The notes under the pieces are model-generated. The model saw only the letters and a program-made list of their open reading frames with translations, was not told the origin of the DNA and ran no database searches. DNA of 64,000 nucleotides. Source: Glycomyces luteolus. Lineage in GTDB: Bacteria; Actinomycetota; Actinomycetes; Mycobacteriales; Micromonosporaceae. Below, one piece after another: positions 18,301-26,762 of the stretch. The stretch is taken from positions 1-64,000 of the forward strand of contig NZ_JAPZVP010000018.1 in NCBI RefSeq assembly GCF_027622875.1, written 5' to 3'. Each line of letters opens with the position of its first letter. Position 1 is the stretch's first letter. A program made the translations under genes and the position numbers.

Positions 18301-19614
18301 ATGGACCTCGACGAGCTGGTGTTCCATCCCTGGGTCGCGCAGGGGCCGCGGCAGGTGCCGACGTTCGTCGGCGGCGCCGGAAGCCATGTCGTCGACGAAT
18401 ACGGGCGGCGGTACCTGGACTTCAGCTCGCAGCTGGTCTTCGCCAACCTCGGCCACCAGCACCCGCGGATCGTCGAGGCCATCAAGGCGCAGGCCGACCG
18501 GCTCTGCACCCTCGCGCCCTCGCACGCCTCGGATGTCCGCGGCGAAGCGGCGCGGCTGATCGTGGGCGTCGCCCCAGAAGGGCTCGGGCACGTCCTGTTC
18601 ACCACCAGCGGCACCGAGGCCATCGAGCACGCGGTGCGCATGGCGCGCCTGGCCACCGGTCGGCCGAAGGTGCTCGCCGCCTACCGCTCGTACCACGGCT
18701 CGACGACCACCTCCATCCATCTGACCGGCGACCCGCGCCGCTGGGCCTCGGACACCGGCGCCGCCGGCGTCGTCCACTTCTTCGGGCCGTTCCCGTACCG
18801 CTCGGCGTTCGGGTCGAGCACGCCCGAGGAGGAGTGCGAGCGGGCGCTCGACCATCTCGAGCAGGTGATCCTGCTCGAGGGGCCGTCCACGGTCGCGGCG
18901 CTGGTCCTCGAGTCGGTGACCGGCAGTTCCGGGGTCATCGTGCCGCCGCCGGGATACCTGCGGGGCGTCCGCGAGCTGTGCACCCGGCACGGCATCGTCT
19001 ACATCGCCGACGAGGTGCTGGTCGGGTTCGGCCGCACCGGGGCCTGGTTCGCGGTCGACCACGACGAAGTCGCCCCGGATCTGCTGGCCTTCGCGAAGGG
19101 CGTGAACTCCGGGTACGTGCCGCTCGGGGGCGTGCTCGTGGGCGAGCGGATCTTCGAGGCGTTCACCGAGCGGCCCTACCCGGCGGGCCTGACGTACAGC
19201 GGCCATCCGCTCGCCTGCGCCGCTGCGGTCGGCGCCCTCCGCGCGATGCACGAAGAGCGCACTGTCGAGTCGGCCGCCCGACTCGGGAATTCGGTCCTGG
19301 GGCCCGCGCTCGCGAAGCTCGCCGAAGGCCATCCCTCGGTCGGGGACGTGCGCGGCATCGGTGCGCTTTGGACGATCGAACTCGTGCGCGACCGGCGGTC
19401 GAAGGAGCCGCTCGTGCCGACCGGGGCCGCTGGGGAGGCGAACGCGCCGATGGCGGCCTTCGTCCGGGCGTGCCGCGACCGCGATCTGCTCACGCTGGTC
19501 CTCGGCAACCGGATCCATGTCGCGCCGCCGCTCAATATCGGCGATGCCGACGTCGCGACCGGTGTGGAGGTCATCGACGAGGCCTTGACCGAGGCCGACG
19601 CGTTCCTGGGTTAG
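18301..19614 (+). CDS. Class III pyridoxal-phosphate aminotransferase
   Basis: This 437-residue enzyme belongs to the omega-amino acid/GABA aminotransferase family. The PLP phosphate loop TTSGTEAIEHA is near residue 100, the cofactor Asp lies in YIADEVLVGFGRTG near residue 235, and the Schiff-base Lys is in AFAKGVNSGYVPLGG near residue 265. The amino donor and acceptor cannot be deduced. It is the only plus-strand gene between perM-purN and purH. Its stop TAG and the purN stop TAA overlap as TTAG (19611-19614), so the two genes converge with no gap. It interrupts what is normally a purN-purH operon. Confidence 0.9.
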   Translation: MDLDELVFHPWVAQGPRQVPTFVGGAGSHVVDEYGRRYLDFSSQLVFANLGHQHPRIVEAIKAQADRLCTLAPSHASDVRGEAARLIVGVAPEGLGHVLFTTSGTEAIEHAVRMARLATGRPKVLAAYRSYHGSTTTSIHLTGDPRRWASDTGAAGVVHFFGPFPYRSAFGSSTPEEECERALDHLEQVILLEGPSTVAALVLESVTGSSGVIVPPPGYLRGVRELCTRHGIVYIADEVLVGFGRTGAWFAVDHDEVAPDLLAFAKGVNSGYVPLGGVLVGERIFEAFTERPYPAGLTYSGHPLACAAAVGALRAMHEERTVESAARLGNSVLGPALAKLAEGHPSVGDVRGIGALWTIELVRDRRSKEPLVPTGAAGEANAPMAAFVRACRDRDLLTLVLGNRIHVAPPLNIGDADVATGVEVIDEALTEADAFLG

Positions 19615-20249
19615 CCGAGGCGGACTCGGTGGCCTTCGACCTTCCAGCCGTCGCGGACCATGCGGCCGACCGAGGCGACCAGTTGGGCGCGTTCGGCTTC
19701 CTTGATGCGCTCGGTGAGGGTCTCGACGGTGTCGTCGTCCTCGACCGGGACCGCGCACTGGGCGATGATCGGGCCGGTGTCGACGCCCGCGTCGCAGATG
19801 AAGAGGGTCGCGCCCGCGAGTTTGACGCCGGCGGCGAGGGCCTCACCGGGGCCGTTCATGCCGGGGAAGGCCGGGAGCAGCGAGTTGTGGGTGTTGATGT
19901 AGCGACCGGGGAAGCGGTCGAGGAAACGCGGGCCGCAGAGCTTGAGGAAGCCGGCGGAGACGACGAGGTCGGGCTCGTAGGAGGCGACCTCCTCGGTGAG
20001 CGCGCGGTCCCAGGCGTCGCGGTCGGGGTAGTCCTTGACGCGGTGGACGAAGGTGGGGATGCCGGCCTGCTGCGCGCGCTCGACCCCGAAGGTGCCCTCG
20101 CGGTCGGCCCCGACGGCGACGACCTCGGCCCCGTAGGCGGGGTCGGTGCAGGCGTCGATGAGGGCCTGGAGGTTGGAGCCGGAGCCGGAGACGAGGACGA
20201 CGAGCCGCTTCGGCGAAGCTTGCGAGCCGTCAGTTTGCGCAGAGGTCAC
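19611..20249 (-). CDS. purN: Phosphoribosylglycinamide formyltransferase
   Basis: This 212-residue enzyme formylates GAR in purine synthesis using 10-formyltetrahydrofolate. It shows the substrate loop SGSGSNLQALI near residue 20, the catalytic Asn and His in INTHNSLLPAFPG, and the catalytic Asp in GVDTGPI. In the ATLFICDAG stretch a Phe sits where many PurN proteins have His (TVH); this is a less common substitution at a folate-site position. The GTG start at 20249 lies one base after the DUF6350 stop. In most actinobacteria purH would follow directly; here a converging aminotransferase gene does. Confidence 0.95.
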   Translation of the reverse strand: MTSAQTDGSQASPKRLVVLVSGSGSNLQALIDACTDPAYGAEVVAVGADREGTFGVERAQQAGIPTFVHRVKDYPDRDAWDRALTEEVASYEPDLVVSAGFLKLCGPRFLDRFPGRYINTHNSLLPAFPGMNGPGEALAAGVKLAGATLFICDAGVDTGPIIAQCAVPVEDDDTVETLTERIKEAERAQLVASVGRMVRDGWKVEGHRVRLG

Positions 20250-20250
20250 G

Positions 20251-21645
20251 TCAGTACGGTAACGCGTCGTCGCGGTTCGGCGAGGGTTCGGGGATGACCA
20301 CCGTGTCCCTCCGCACCAGCTCCGCCTCGGCGGCGCGGCGGTGGACGGCGAAGAGGCGCGCGACGAGGGCGGCGCCGAGGAGGCCGATGAGGAACTGGAC
20401 GGCGGCGATGCCGGTGACGGCGAGCGGGTCGGGTCCGAGGTCGGCCATGAGGTTGACGCCCGCGGCGCCTCCGGAGAGGTGGGCGAGGACGCCGAGGGTG
20501 ACGGCGGCGGTCCCCGCGGCCACGGTCGCGGCGGTGGTGACGCGCGGGACGCGCAGGTCCGGGGAGCGGTAGGTGAGGATGACGCCGAAGACGGCCGCGA
20601 GCATGAGCGGGAGTCCGATGAGGATGGTGGCGTAGGAGGGCAGGGGCGCGTTCGGGACGGCCGCGAAGACGGGGAAGGCCGGGAGCGGGCCGAGTTCGGC
20701 CATGGAGGCCTGCACGGCGGTGCCCGCGCCGACGGCGAAACCGGGGCCGGTGATGTACGCGGCGGCCCAGACCGCGCAGTTCGGCAGGTAGAGCAGGCTG
20801 AGCAGCGCGACGATCCAGGATTCGGACCCGTAGAGCCCCAAGGTGTCCGCGACGACCGGGCCGCGCACGGCGAACGCGACGCCGGTGGCTGCCGCGCCGC
20901 ACGCGAGGAGCGCCCCGGCGGTGATCATGCCGGTGCGCAGGCCGCGCCGCATCCACACCGAGGCGGCGTCCCAGGGCAGGACCCCCGCTTCGCGGGCGGC
21001 GCCGTAAGCGGTCGCGGCGACGATGAGCGGTACCGCGTGCAGGAGCGCGGGGAGCAGGTCCACGGTGAAGGGCCCGGTGGTGCACAGGGCTGCGGCTCCG
21101 GCGACGAGTCCGGTGTAGAAGATCGTGATGAGCCCGGCGGCGGCGCGCACGGCGGCGGCGTCGCGGCCGCCGATGGCGCGGGTGGTCCCGGCGGCGGCCT
21201 TGGCGAGGCGCCAGAAGACGAGGACGGTGAGCGCGAGCGGGGTGACGCTGAGGTGGATCGCCCCGATGTCCACGGGCACACCGTGCCCGGAGAGCCAGGC
21301 GACCCCGGCGGCCGCGGCGACGTGCGCGACCGAGCCTTCGGCTCCGGCCTGCCACCAGCCGAGGATGACGATCACGAGGATCGGCGTGAAGACCACGGTG
21401 GTCGCCCACAGCGTCGTGGCCAGGGCGGAGGCGAGGAGCGCCCGCGGGCGTTTCGCCTTGCCGCGCCGGGCATACGCGGCCGTGTCGACCACTTCGGTAG
21501 GGCGTTCATGAGGAGGTAGAGCGTCTACAGCGGAACCGTCTCCCGACACGCTGATGCGAACGGTCTCCCGCTGTGCGGACCCTGCTCTGCCAGGGCGTCG
21601 GTTCGGTCGTCGCTCCACGCCGACCAGTCTGTCACAACCGGGCAT
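20251..21645 (-). CDS. DUF6350 / PerM-like membrane protein
   Basis: This protein of about 464 residues has roughly ten hydrophobic segments after a polar N-terminus of some 65 residues. Synteny just upstream of purN matches perM (Rv0955) of Mycobacterium tuberculosis, a membrane protein needed for stable cell division under stress, and DUF6350 genes of Streptomyces. The start is uncertain: ATG 21645 is given, but GTG codons at 21618 and 21549 are possible and none has a good ribosome site. The conserved part begins around RPRALLASALATTLWATTVV. The function is inferred from neighbourhood and topology only. Confidence 0.8.
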   Translation of the reverse strand: MPGCDRLVGVERRPNRRPGRAGSAQRETVRISVSGDGSAVDALPPHERPTEVVDTAAYARRGKAKRPRALLASALATTLWATTVVFTPILVIVILGWWQAGAEGSVAHVAAAAGVAWLSGHGVPVDIGAIHLSVTPLALTVLVFWRLAKAAAGTTRAIGGRDAAAVRAAAGLITIFYTGLVAGAAALCTTGPFTVDLLPALLHAVPLIVAATAYGAAREAGVLPWDAASVWMRRGLRTGMITAGALLACGAAATGVAFAVRGPVVADTLGLYGSESWIVALLSLLYLPNCAVWAAAYITGPGFAVGAGTAVQASMAELGPLPAFPVFAAVPNAPLPSYATILIGLPLMLAAVFGVILTYRSPDLRVPRVTTAATVAAGTAAVTLGVLAHLSGGAAGVNLMADLGPDPLAVTGIAAVQFLIGLLGAALVARLFAVHRRAAEAELVRRDTVVIPEPSPNRDDALPY

Positions 21646-21733
21646 GGGGAGCACGGTTCCCGTCCACGGCTTCGGAATGCGAGGATGGCAACGAAACGTC
21701 CGGCTGCTGGGGCCGGCCGGGAGGAGGCACCAC

Positions 21734-22171
21734 ATGGAAGGTCCGGGCGATTTCTACGCGACGGTGGACGTGGTCGACGTGGTCGACGGGGACACGTTCC
21801 GCGCGGTCATCGACGGCGAGAAGGTCCGCGTGCGCATCATGGGGATCAACTCCCCCGAGTCCGGCGGTTTCCGTGAGGAGGAGGACTGGGGCGCCGAGGC
21901 GAAGGTGTACGCGCGCAACAAGCTCGAGGGCCGCACCGTGCACCTCTTCACCGACCCGGGCGACCCCGCCTACGACCAGTACGACCGGCTGCTCATGCAC
22001 GTGGTCATGGAGAACGGCATGAACTACGCGGTCCTCGCGGTCGCGGAGGGCATGGCGCACACGTACATCCTGCGCCACCAGGAACTCACAATCGGCGACA
22101 CGCTCCGCAAGGCGGAGAAGCTCGCGAAGGCCGAGCGCCGCGGCATGTGGGCCTCGAAGATCCACGACTGA
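21734..22171 (+). CDS. Staphylococcal nuclease (SNase/thermonuclease) domain protein
   Basis: This 145-residue protein is a minimal SNase-fold (OB-fold) domain: VVDVVDGDTFRAVIDGEKVRVRIMGINSPE carries the Asp and Arg of the active site near residues 15-35. WGAEAKVYARNKLEGRTVHL follows, then YDRLLMHVV and AERRGMW near the C-terminus. No signal peptide is visible, so it is probably cytoplasmic, unlike secreted thermonucleases. The ATG at 21734 follows GGGAGGAGG with good spacing. In canonical nuclease a Glu and a second Arg complete catalysis; the EE(D)WG region may supply the Glu, but this is not certain. It is divergent from perM. Confidence 0.85.
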   Translation: MEGPGDFYATVDVVDVVDGDTFRAVIDGEKVRVRIMGINSPESGGFREEEDWGAEAKVYARNKLEGRTVHLFTDPGDPAYDQYDRLLMHVVMENGMNYAVLAVAEGMAHTYILRHQELTIGDTLRKAEKLAKAERRGMWASKIHD

Positions 22172-22178
22172 CACGCGC

Positions 22179-22209
22179 ACGGGCACCCCCTCGATGAGGG
22201 AGTGCCCGT
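22179..22209. terminator. Bidirectional hairpin between nuclease and aquaporin genes
   Basis: An 8-bp outer stem (ACGGGCAC/GTGCCCGT) encloses an inner CCCTC-GAT-GAGGG stem. It sits eight bases from each of the two converging stop codons and can serve both transcripts. Confidence 0.7.
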
Positions 22210-22217
22210 CAGTCGTC

Positions 22218-22916
22218 TCAGGCCTCTTCGGGCGCCGCCGGAGTCGCCGATTCGCGTTCGCGGGCGTACAGCAGCGGCTGAGCCGATGCCGCGAGGTAGC
22301 CGCCGACCAGCGGCGCGAGGATGAACACCCACACCTGCCCGAGCACCTCGCCCCCGGCGAACAGCGCCGGGCCGAGCGAGCGGGCCGGGTTGACCGAAGT
22401 GCCCGTGAGCGGGATGCCCACGAGGTGGACGGCCGCCAGCACCAGGCCGAAGGCCGCTCCCGCGAAGGAAGTCTTGCCCCGCTTGCTGGTGACAGCGAGA
22501 AAGATGAAGACGAGCAGGAACGTCAGCAGGATCTCGATGATGATCGCGCCGCCCAGGTCGACGGCGGCGCCGTAGCCGTTGGCGCCGAGGGTCCCGGTCT
22601 GGTCGGCGACGTCGCCCGCGGTCGTCATGAACTTGAGCCCTGCCGCACCGGCGAAGCCGCCGATGAACTGCGCGATCCAGTACTTGACGGCCGTCGCGAC
22701 GTCGATCCGCTTCGCGAGCAGCGCACCGAGGGTGACAGCCGGGTTGATGTGGCAGCCCGAGACGGGCCCGAGCGCGTAGTAGAGGGCGAGCAGCACCAGC
22801 CCGAAGGCGAGGGCGACGCCGACGAAGCCGATCGTCTCGATGCCGTAGACCGCCGATCCGACGGCGAAGAACACCAGGCAGAAGGTGCCCAGCAGCTCGG
22901 CCCAGAACTCGCGCAT
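22218..22916 (-). CDS. Aquaporin (AqpZ type)
   Basis: This 232-residue channel has six membrane helices and both NPA boxes (HINPAVTLG near residue 58 and SVNPARSLG near residue 178). Aligning by eye with E. coli AqpZ gives the water-specific selectivity filter: Phe in VALAFG, His in AAVHLVG, Thr in TGTSVNPAR and the following Arg. This points to a strict water channel rather than a glycerol facilitator. A polar Glu/Ala-rich tail follows. It is a single-gene unit. Confidence 0.93.
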   Translation of the reverse strand: MREFWAELLGTFCLVFFAVGSAVYGIETIGFVGVALAFGLVLLALYYALGPVSGCHINPAVTLGALLAKRIDVATAVKYWIAQFIGGFAGAAGLKFMTTAGDVADQTGTLGANGYGAAVDLGGAIIIEILLTFLLVFIFLAVTSKRGKTSFAGAAFGLVLAAVHLVGIPLTGTSVNPARSLGPALFAGGEVLGQVWVFILAPLVGGYLAASAQPLLYARERESATPAAPEEA

Positions 22917-23049
22917 ATCGTCCCCTTCGATGCCGTTTCCTCGCGTTCGACATCGAGGGTCGCAGGATTCACGAGGTCACGGGCCGGTTTCGACCATTCC
23001 GGACTGACCCGGGGACGGGATCAGGAGCGCTCCGGAAAGTGGTCCCGCC

Positions 23050-23364
23050 TCAAACGAGGGCGAGCTTGAGCATGAGCGCCCGGTCGAGGGCGTCGAGTTC
23101 CTCGACCTCCAACGCCCCCTTGAATTCGCCGAGGCGGCCGTGGTCGAGCGAATGGATCTGGTCGGTGAGGATGCGGGCCTTGGCACCGAGGAATTCGACC
23201 TCAGGCCGATAGACCGCGTGTCCGGCACTGGTGGAGGTCATCGCGACGGTGACGGTGCTGCACGCGAAACGATCCGATTGGATGACGACGCAGCAGCGCT
23301 TGCCCCGCTGCTCGTGCCCGCTTCCCCCGAGAGGCCGGACCTCGAAGATCGCGCCGCGGAACAT
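23050..23364 (-). CDS. MazF/PemK-family toxin
   Basis: This 104-residue protein fits the MazF endoribonuclease family: RGAIFEVRPLG at the start, GHEQRGKRCCVVIQSD near residue 20, then TVTVAMTSTSAG and a strand-rich core with VEFLGAKARILTDQIHSL. MazF toxins cut single-stranded mRNA at short motifs. The ATG at 23364 shares a base with the antitoxin stop (TGATG), so toxin synthesis is coupled to antitoxin translation. The order antitoxin-toxin is canonical for mazEF. Confidence 0.88.
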   Translation of the reverse strand: MFRGAIFEVRPLGGSGHEQRGKRCCVVIQSDRFACSTVTVAMTSTSAGHAVYRPEVEFLGAKARILTDQIHSLDHGRLGEFKGALEVEELDALDRALMLKLALV

Positions 23365-23588
23365 CACTCGACGAGGCCCAGGAAACGCTGGATGGCGAGC
23401 ATCTCGGCGCGGTCGTCAGGGTCGGCGGCGAGGCGTTCGGAGTCCTCGCGGGCCTGCTTGAGGAGCTCGTCCCGGTAGGTATGCAGCAGGGCGTACCGGA
23501 CGGCCTCGGTCTTGGTGCGACCGTCGGCCGTGAGCGCGGCGAGGGCCTGGTCCATCGCCGCATCAGTGCGCACGTTCAGGGTCGACAT
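23364..23588 (-). CDS. MazE-type ribbon-helix-helix antitoxin
   Basis: This 74-residue protein starts with a ribbon-helix-helix domain (TLNVRTDAAMDQALAALT, then GRTKTEAVRYALLHTYRDEL). A charged C-terminal tail (about 30 residues) would wrap the toxin. It is the first gene of the pair, with an imperfect 19-bp palindrome 10 bp upstream of its start, as expected for autorepression. Confidence 0.85.
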   Translation of the reverse strand: MSTLNVRTDAAMDQALAALTADGRTKTEAVRYALLHTYRDELLKQAREDSERLAADPDDRAEMLAIQRFLGLVE

Positions 23589-23597
23589 GCCGCCAGT

Positions 23598-23616
23598 GTA
23601 TCACAATCCGTAATAC
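23598..23616 (-). promoter_or_regulatory. Imperfect palindrome before the MazEF pair
   Basis: GTATCAC and GTAATAC flank AATCC, giving 6 of 7 matched arm positions. It lies 10 bp upstream of the antitoxin start and overlaps a TGATACACT stretch that could act as a -10. It is the likely autoregulatory site of the antitoxin. Confidence 0.5.
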
Positions 23617-23623
23617 GCGCAGC

Positions 23624-24271
23624 TCAGGAGCGTTCCAGATAGTGGAGTACGGCCGCGACGCGGCGGTCGGTCTGGTCGTCCGGGGTGAGGTCGAGCTTCA
23701 GGAAGATGTTGCGGATGTGCTTGTGGACGGCGTTCTCGGTGATGAAGAGCCGCTGCGCGATCGCCTGGTTGCCGAGGCCCTCGGCCATGACCGACAGGAC
23801 CTCCTTCTCGCGCGGTGTCAACCGCTCCACGGGATCGTCCGCACGGCGCTGCGCGAACAGCTGCGCGACCACCTCGGGGTCGATCGCCGTGCCGCCCTGG
23901 GCGACCCGGTGCAGGGCCTCCACGAACGCGTCCACCCGCCCGACGCGTTCCTTCAGGAGGTAGCCGACGCTGCGCGCGCCGTCGGCGAGGAGGTCGGTGG
24001 CGAAGCTCTGCTCGACATAGGCCGAGAGGACGAGCACCGCCAGGCCCGGGTGGGCGCGGCGGGCGGCCACCGCGGCTTTGATGCCCTCGTCGGTGTGGGT
24101 CGGCGGCATCCGCACGTCCACGACCGCGATCTCGGGCCGGTGCTCCTCCACGGCGGCCAGGAACTCCTCCGGCCCGCCCACAGTGGCCACGACCTCGAAG
24201 CCCTCCCCCTGCAGCACCAGGTTCAGGCCCTCGCGCAGGAGGAAGTCGTCCTCGGCGATCACGATCCGCAT
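23624..24271 (-). CDS. NarL/LuxR-family response regulator
   Basis: This 215-residue regulator has a receiver domain (acidic pair EDD at 7-9, phospho-acceptor Asp in AVVDVRMPP near residue 52, Lys in YLLKERV near 105) and a C-terminal LuxR helix-turn-helix (LTPREKEVLSVMAEGLGNQAIAQ is its start, near residue 150). The ATG at 24271 overlaps the kinase gene by 13 bases. Its partner is the adjacent kinase, and the divergent ABC exporter operon at 25772-29288 is the probable target. Confidence 0.93.
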   Translation of the reverse strand: MRIVIAEDDFLLREGLNLVLQGEGFEVVATVGGPEEFLAAVEEHRPEIAVVDVRMPPTHTDEGIKAAVAARRAHPGLAVLVLSAYVEQSFATDLLADGARSVGYLLKERVGRVDAFVEALHRVAQGGTAIDPEVVAQLFAQRRADDPVERLTPREKEVLSVMAEGLGNQAIAQRLFITENAVHKHIRNIFLKLDLTPDDQTDRRVAAVLHYLERS

Positions 24272-25563
24272 GGCAGCTCCACTCTGATCTCTGTCGGCCC
24301 GCCCGCGGGGCTCTGCACGGCCACGGTCCCGTCCAGCGCCTCCACGCGGCGCGCGATCCCCGCGAGCCCCGATCCCGCGGCGGCGTCGGCGCCGCCGCGG
24401 CCGTCGTCGGACACGACCACGGTGAGGGTATTCCCCCTGCGCCGCACCTCGACCGAGGCACTGGACGCGCGGGAGTGCTTGGCCACGTTCGTCAGCGACT
24501 CGGCGACCACGAAATACGCGGTGGCCTCGACGCTCGCCGGGCACCGGCCCTCCACGTCCACCTCGAGCGTGCACGGCACGGCGCAGTCGGAGGCCAGCGC
24601 GCTCAGCGCCCCGGCCAGGCCGCGGTCCTCCAGGACCGGGGGCAGGATCGAGCGGACGACGGCGCGCAGTTCCGCGAGCGCGCCTTCGACGGTGTCCTGG
24701 GCGCGTCCGAGGATCTGGTCGGCGCGCGCGGGGTCGCGGTCGATCTCGCGGCGGGCCGCGCCGATGAGCACGTTGACGCCGACGATGCGGTTCTGCGCGC
24801 CGTCGTGCAGGGCACGTTCGATGCGGCGCAGCTCGACGGCGTGCGCGTCGAGGGCGGCGGCGCGGGTCGCGGTGAGGCGGGCGACCTTCTCGGTGAGGTC
24901 CATGCCGGGGTCGGGGACGAGGAACGCCAGGCCGGGGCGGGTCTGGAGTTCGAGGATCTTGGTGCCGAAGAGGATCCACAGCACGAACACGGCGACGCCG
25001 GTGGCGCAGCCGAGGAGCGCGGCGGTCGCCGTCTCGGCCTCGACCATGCCGTTGAGGATGTTCTGCTCCGAAGTGGGCGCGAAGTACCACCACACCGGGT
25101 AGGTGACGTCGTGGACGGCGGTGAACGGCATCTGGAGCAGCAGCGCGCCGAGGATGAGGCCCCACGTGCCGTGGATGACGAGCCAGAGCAGGTCGCGGCG
25201 CGTGCTCGGGTCGGCCTTGAGCTCCCGGAAGTTGCGCGGCGCGTCGATGTAGGGCCCGAGGTAGGGGGTCTTCACTTCGTGGCCGAGGCGGCGGAGCCGA
25301 CCGCGTTCCAGGCCCGCGATGGTGCGCACCCAGCGCGCCATCGGGCGGATGAGGAAGCGGCCGACGCCGAGGAACGCGAGCACGGTCGTGAGCAGGAGCA
25401 GCGGGATCGTGTAGAGCGCGAGGAACGCGAAACCGGCCCCGACGATGCCGTAGCCGGTGGCGCGGAGGGACGCGAGGAGCAGCGCCCGCAGGTCGGCCGC
25501 TTCGCCCTCGGGGCGCAGCTGGGCGTCGAGCCATGCCTTCGCCTGCCGCATGCGTTCGCGCAC
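24259..25563 (-). CDS. Sensor histidine kinase (HisKA_3 type)
   Basis: This 434-residue kinase has an N-terminal membrane sensor of about four segments, then a dimerisation domain with the phospho-His in ERALHDGAQNRIV near residue 215, and an ATPase domain with VVAESLTNVAKHS (N box) and DDGRGGAD (G box). Such sensors without a large extracellular loop often respond to cell-envelope stress or are driven by a neighbouring transporter. The GTG at 25563 is chosen for the AAAGGGGGTG upstream. It faces away from the ABC transporter genes. Confidence 0.9.
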   Translation of the reverse strand: MRERMRQAKAWLDAQLRPEGEAADLRALLLASLRATGYGIVGAGFAFLALYTIPLLLLTTVLAFLGVGRFLIRPMARWVRTIAGLERGRLRRLGHEVKTPYLGPYIDAPRNFRELKADPSTRRDLLWLVIHGTWGLILGALLLQMPFTAVHDVTYPVWWYFAPTSEQNILNGMVEAETATAALLGCATGVAVFVLWILFGTKILELQTRPGLAFLVPDPGMDLTEKVARLTATRAAALDAHAVELRRIERALHDGAQNRIVGVNVLIGAARREIDRDPARADQILGRAQDTVEGALAELRAVVRSILPPVLEDRGLAGALSALASDCAVPCTLEVDVEGRCPASVEATAYFVVAESLTNVAKHSRASSASVEVRRRGNTLTVVVSDDGRGGADAAAGSGLAGIARRVEALDGTVAVQSPAGGPTEIRVELPCGS

Positions 25564-25771
25564 GGTGCACCCCCTTTCGCCGAGTCGGCTTTGAAAGCTA
25601 CCCGGCGCGGTCCCGATCGTCGGTAGTGCTGGCTGTACCTCAGGGCCTCCACCAGGCCCTACTGCGAATCGGCAAGCCAGCCGCATTGGGCCGCAGGGCG
25701 TTTCGCCATAGCGTTCTTCTCAGCCGGTCCCGTTGGGGGAACGGGCATTGCGATAGGACCGGGAACCAGCC

Positions 25772-25996
25772 ATGAACGACCAGTACCGCATCACCGAACC
25801 GCCGCCGAGGCAGGGCATGGGCCACTTCACGATCATGACGATCGCGCTGTGGATCGGCCTCGTCGTCGGCGTCATCCTCAATACGGGCCTGCAGGCCGTG
25901 GGCCTCCACTTCGTGGCCGTCCCGTTCGGCGCGGTCGCGCTCATCTGCGGCATCGCGCTCATCGTCCGCGCCGTGAAGAGCCGGAGGAGCCGATGA
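25772..25996 (+). CDS. Small two-helix membrane protein of the ABC exporter operon
   Basis: This 74-residue protein has a polar N-terminus of about 20 residues with a PPPRQG segment, two hydrophobic helices (TIMTIALWIGLVVGVILN and AVPFGAVALICGIALIVRAV) and a basic end (KSRRSR). Its stop overlaps the start of the ABC ATPase by four bases (ATGA), and it opens the operon opposite the two-component system. I do not recognise the family. It may be an accessory subunit or a link between kinase and transporter. Confidence 0.75.
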   Translation: MNDQYRITEPPPRQGMGHFTIMTIALWIGLVVGVILNTGLQAVGLHFVAVPFGAVALICGIALIVRAVKSRRSR

Positions 25997-26760
25997 GCAC
26001 GCTCACCGCCCCCCGCGCTGAACTGCGCTCCGACACCGGCAGGCCTCCGGCGCTGCTGCTGCGCGACGTGACGAAGACGTACGACGGGGCGCACACCGCG
26101 CTCGACCGCGTCTCACTCGAGGTGCGGCGCGGCTCGTTCCTGGCGATCATGGGCCCGTCCGGGTCGGGCAAGTCGACGCTGCTGCACTGCGCGGCCGGGC
26201 TCGACACGCCCACGTCGGGGGAGGTCCGGATCGGCGGGACCGAGATCGCGAAGCTCAGTGAGCACCAGCGGACCCGCCTGCGGCGCAGCCGGATCGGGTT
26301 CGTGTTCCAGTCGTACAACCTGCTGCCGTCGCTGACCGTGGAGGAGAACCTGACGCTGCCGCTGCGCCTCGCCGGTGCTCCGGCGGACCAGCGCTGGCTG
26401 CGTGACCTGGTCGAGCGCGTGGGCATCGCGGACCTGCTGCACCGGCGCCCTGGGGAGCTCTCGGGCGGCCAGCAGCAGCGGGCGGCGATCGCGCGCTCGC
26501 TCGCGGCCCGCCCGGAGGTGGTGTTCGCGGACGAGCCGACGGGGGCGCTCGACCTGGACACGGCCGCCGAGGTCCTGGATCTGCTGCGGGAGCTCGTGGA
26601 CGATTTCGGGCAGACCGTGGTCATGGTCACGCACGACCCGGCCGCGGCGGCCCGCGCGCACGCGACCGCGGTGGTCGCGAACGGGCGCATCGAGCACTAC
26701 GTACCCGCGGCGGGCGCGGCGCAGCTGACCGCGATCTTCGCCGACCTGCGGGGGCGCTGA
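25993..26760 (+). CDS. ABC transporter ATP-binding protein (MacB/LolD type)
   Basis: This 255-residue ATPase has Walker [10 protein letters not shown] near residue 58, a Q-loop in GFVFQSYNLLPSLT, signature LSGGQQQR and Walker B VVFADEPTGALDL. The SYNLLPSLTVEEN and DEPTGALD forms are typical of ATPases that work with FtsX-type permeases in antimicrobial-peptide resistance or export. It starts within the small membrane-protein gene and is followed two bases later by the permease. Confidence 0.93.
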   Translation: MSTLTAPRAELRSDTGRPPALLLRDVTKTYDGAHTALDRVSLEVRRGSFLAIMGPSGSGKSTLLHCAAGLDTPTSGEVRIGGTEIAKLSEHQRTRLRRSRIGFVFQSYNLLPSLTVEENLTLPLRLAGAPADQRWLRDLVERVGIADLLHRRPGELSGGQQQRAAIARSLAARPEVVFADEPTGALDLDTAAEVLDLLRELVDDFGQTVVMVTHDPAAAARAHATAVVANGRIEHYVPAAGAAQLTAIFADLRGR

Positions 26761-26762
26761 AC

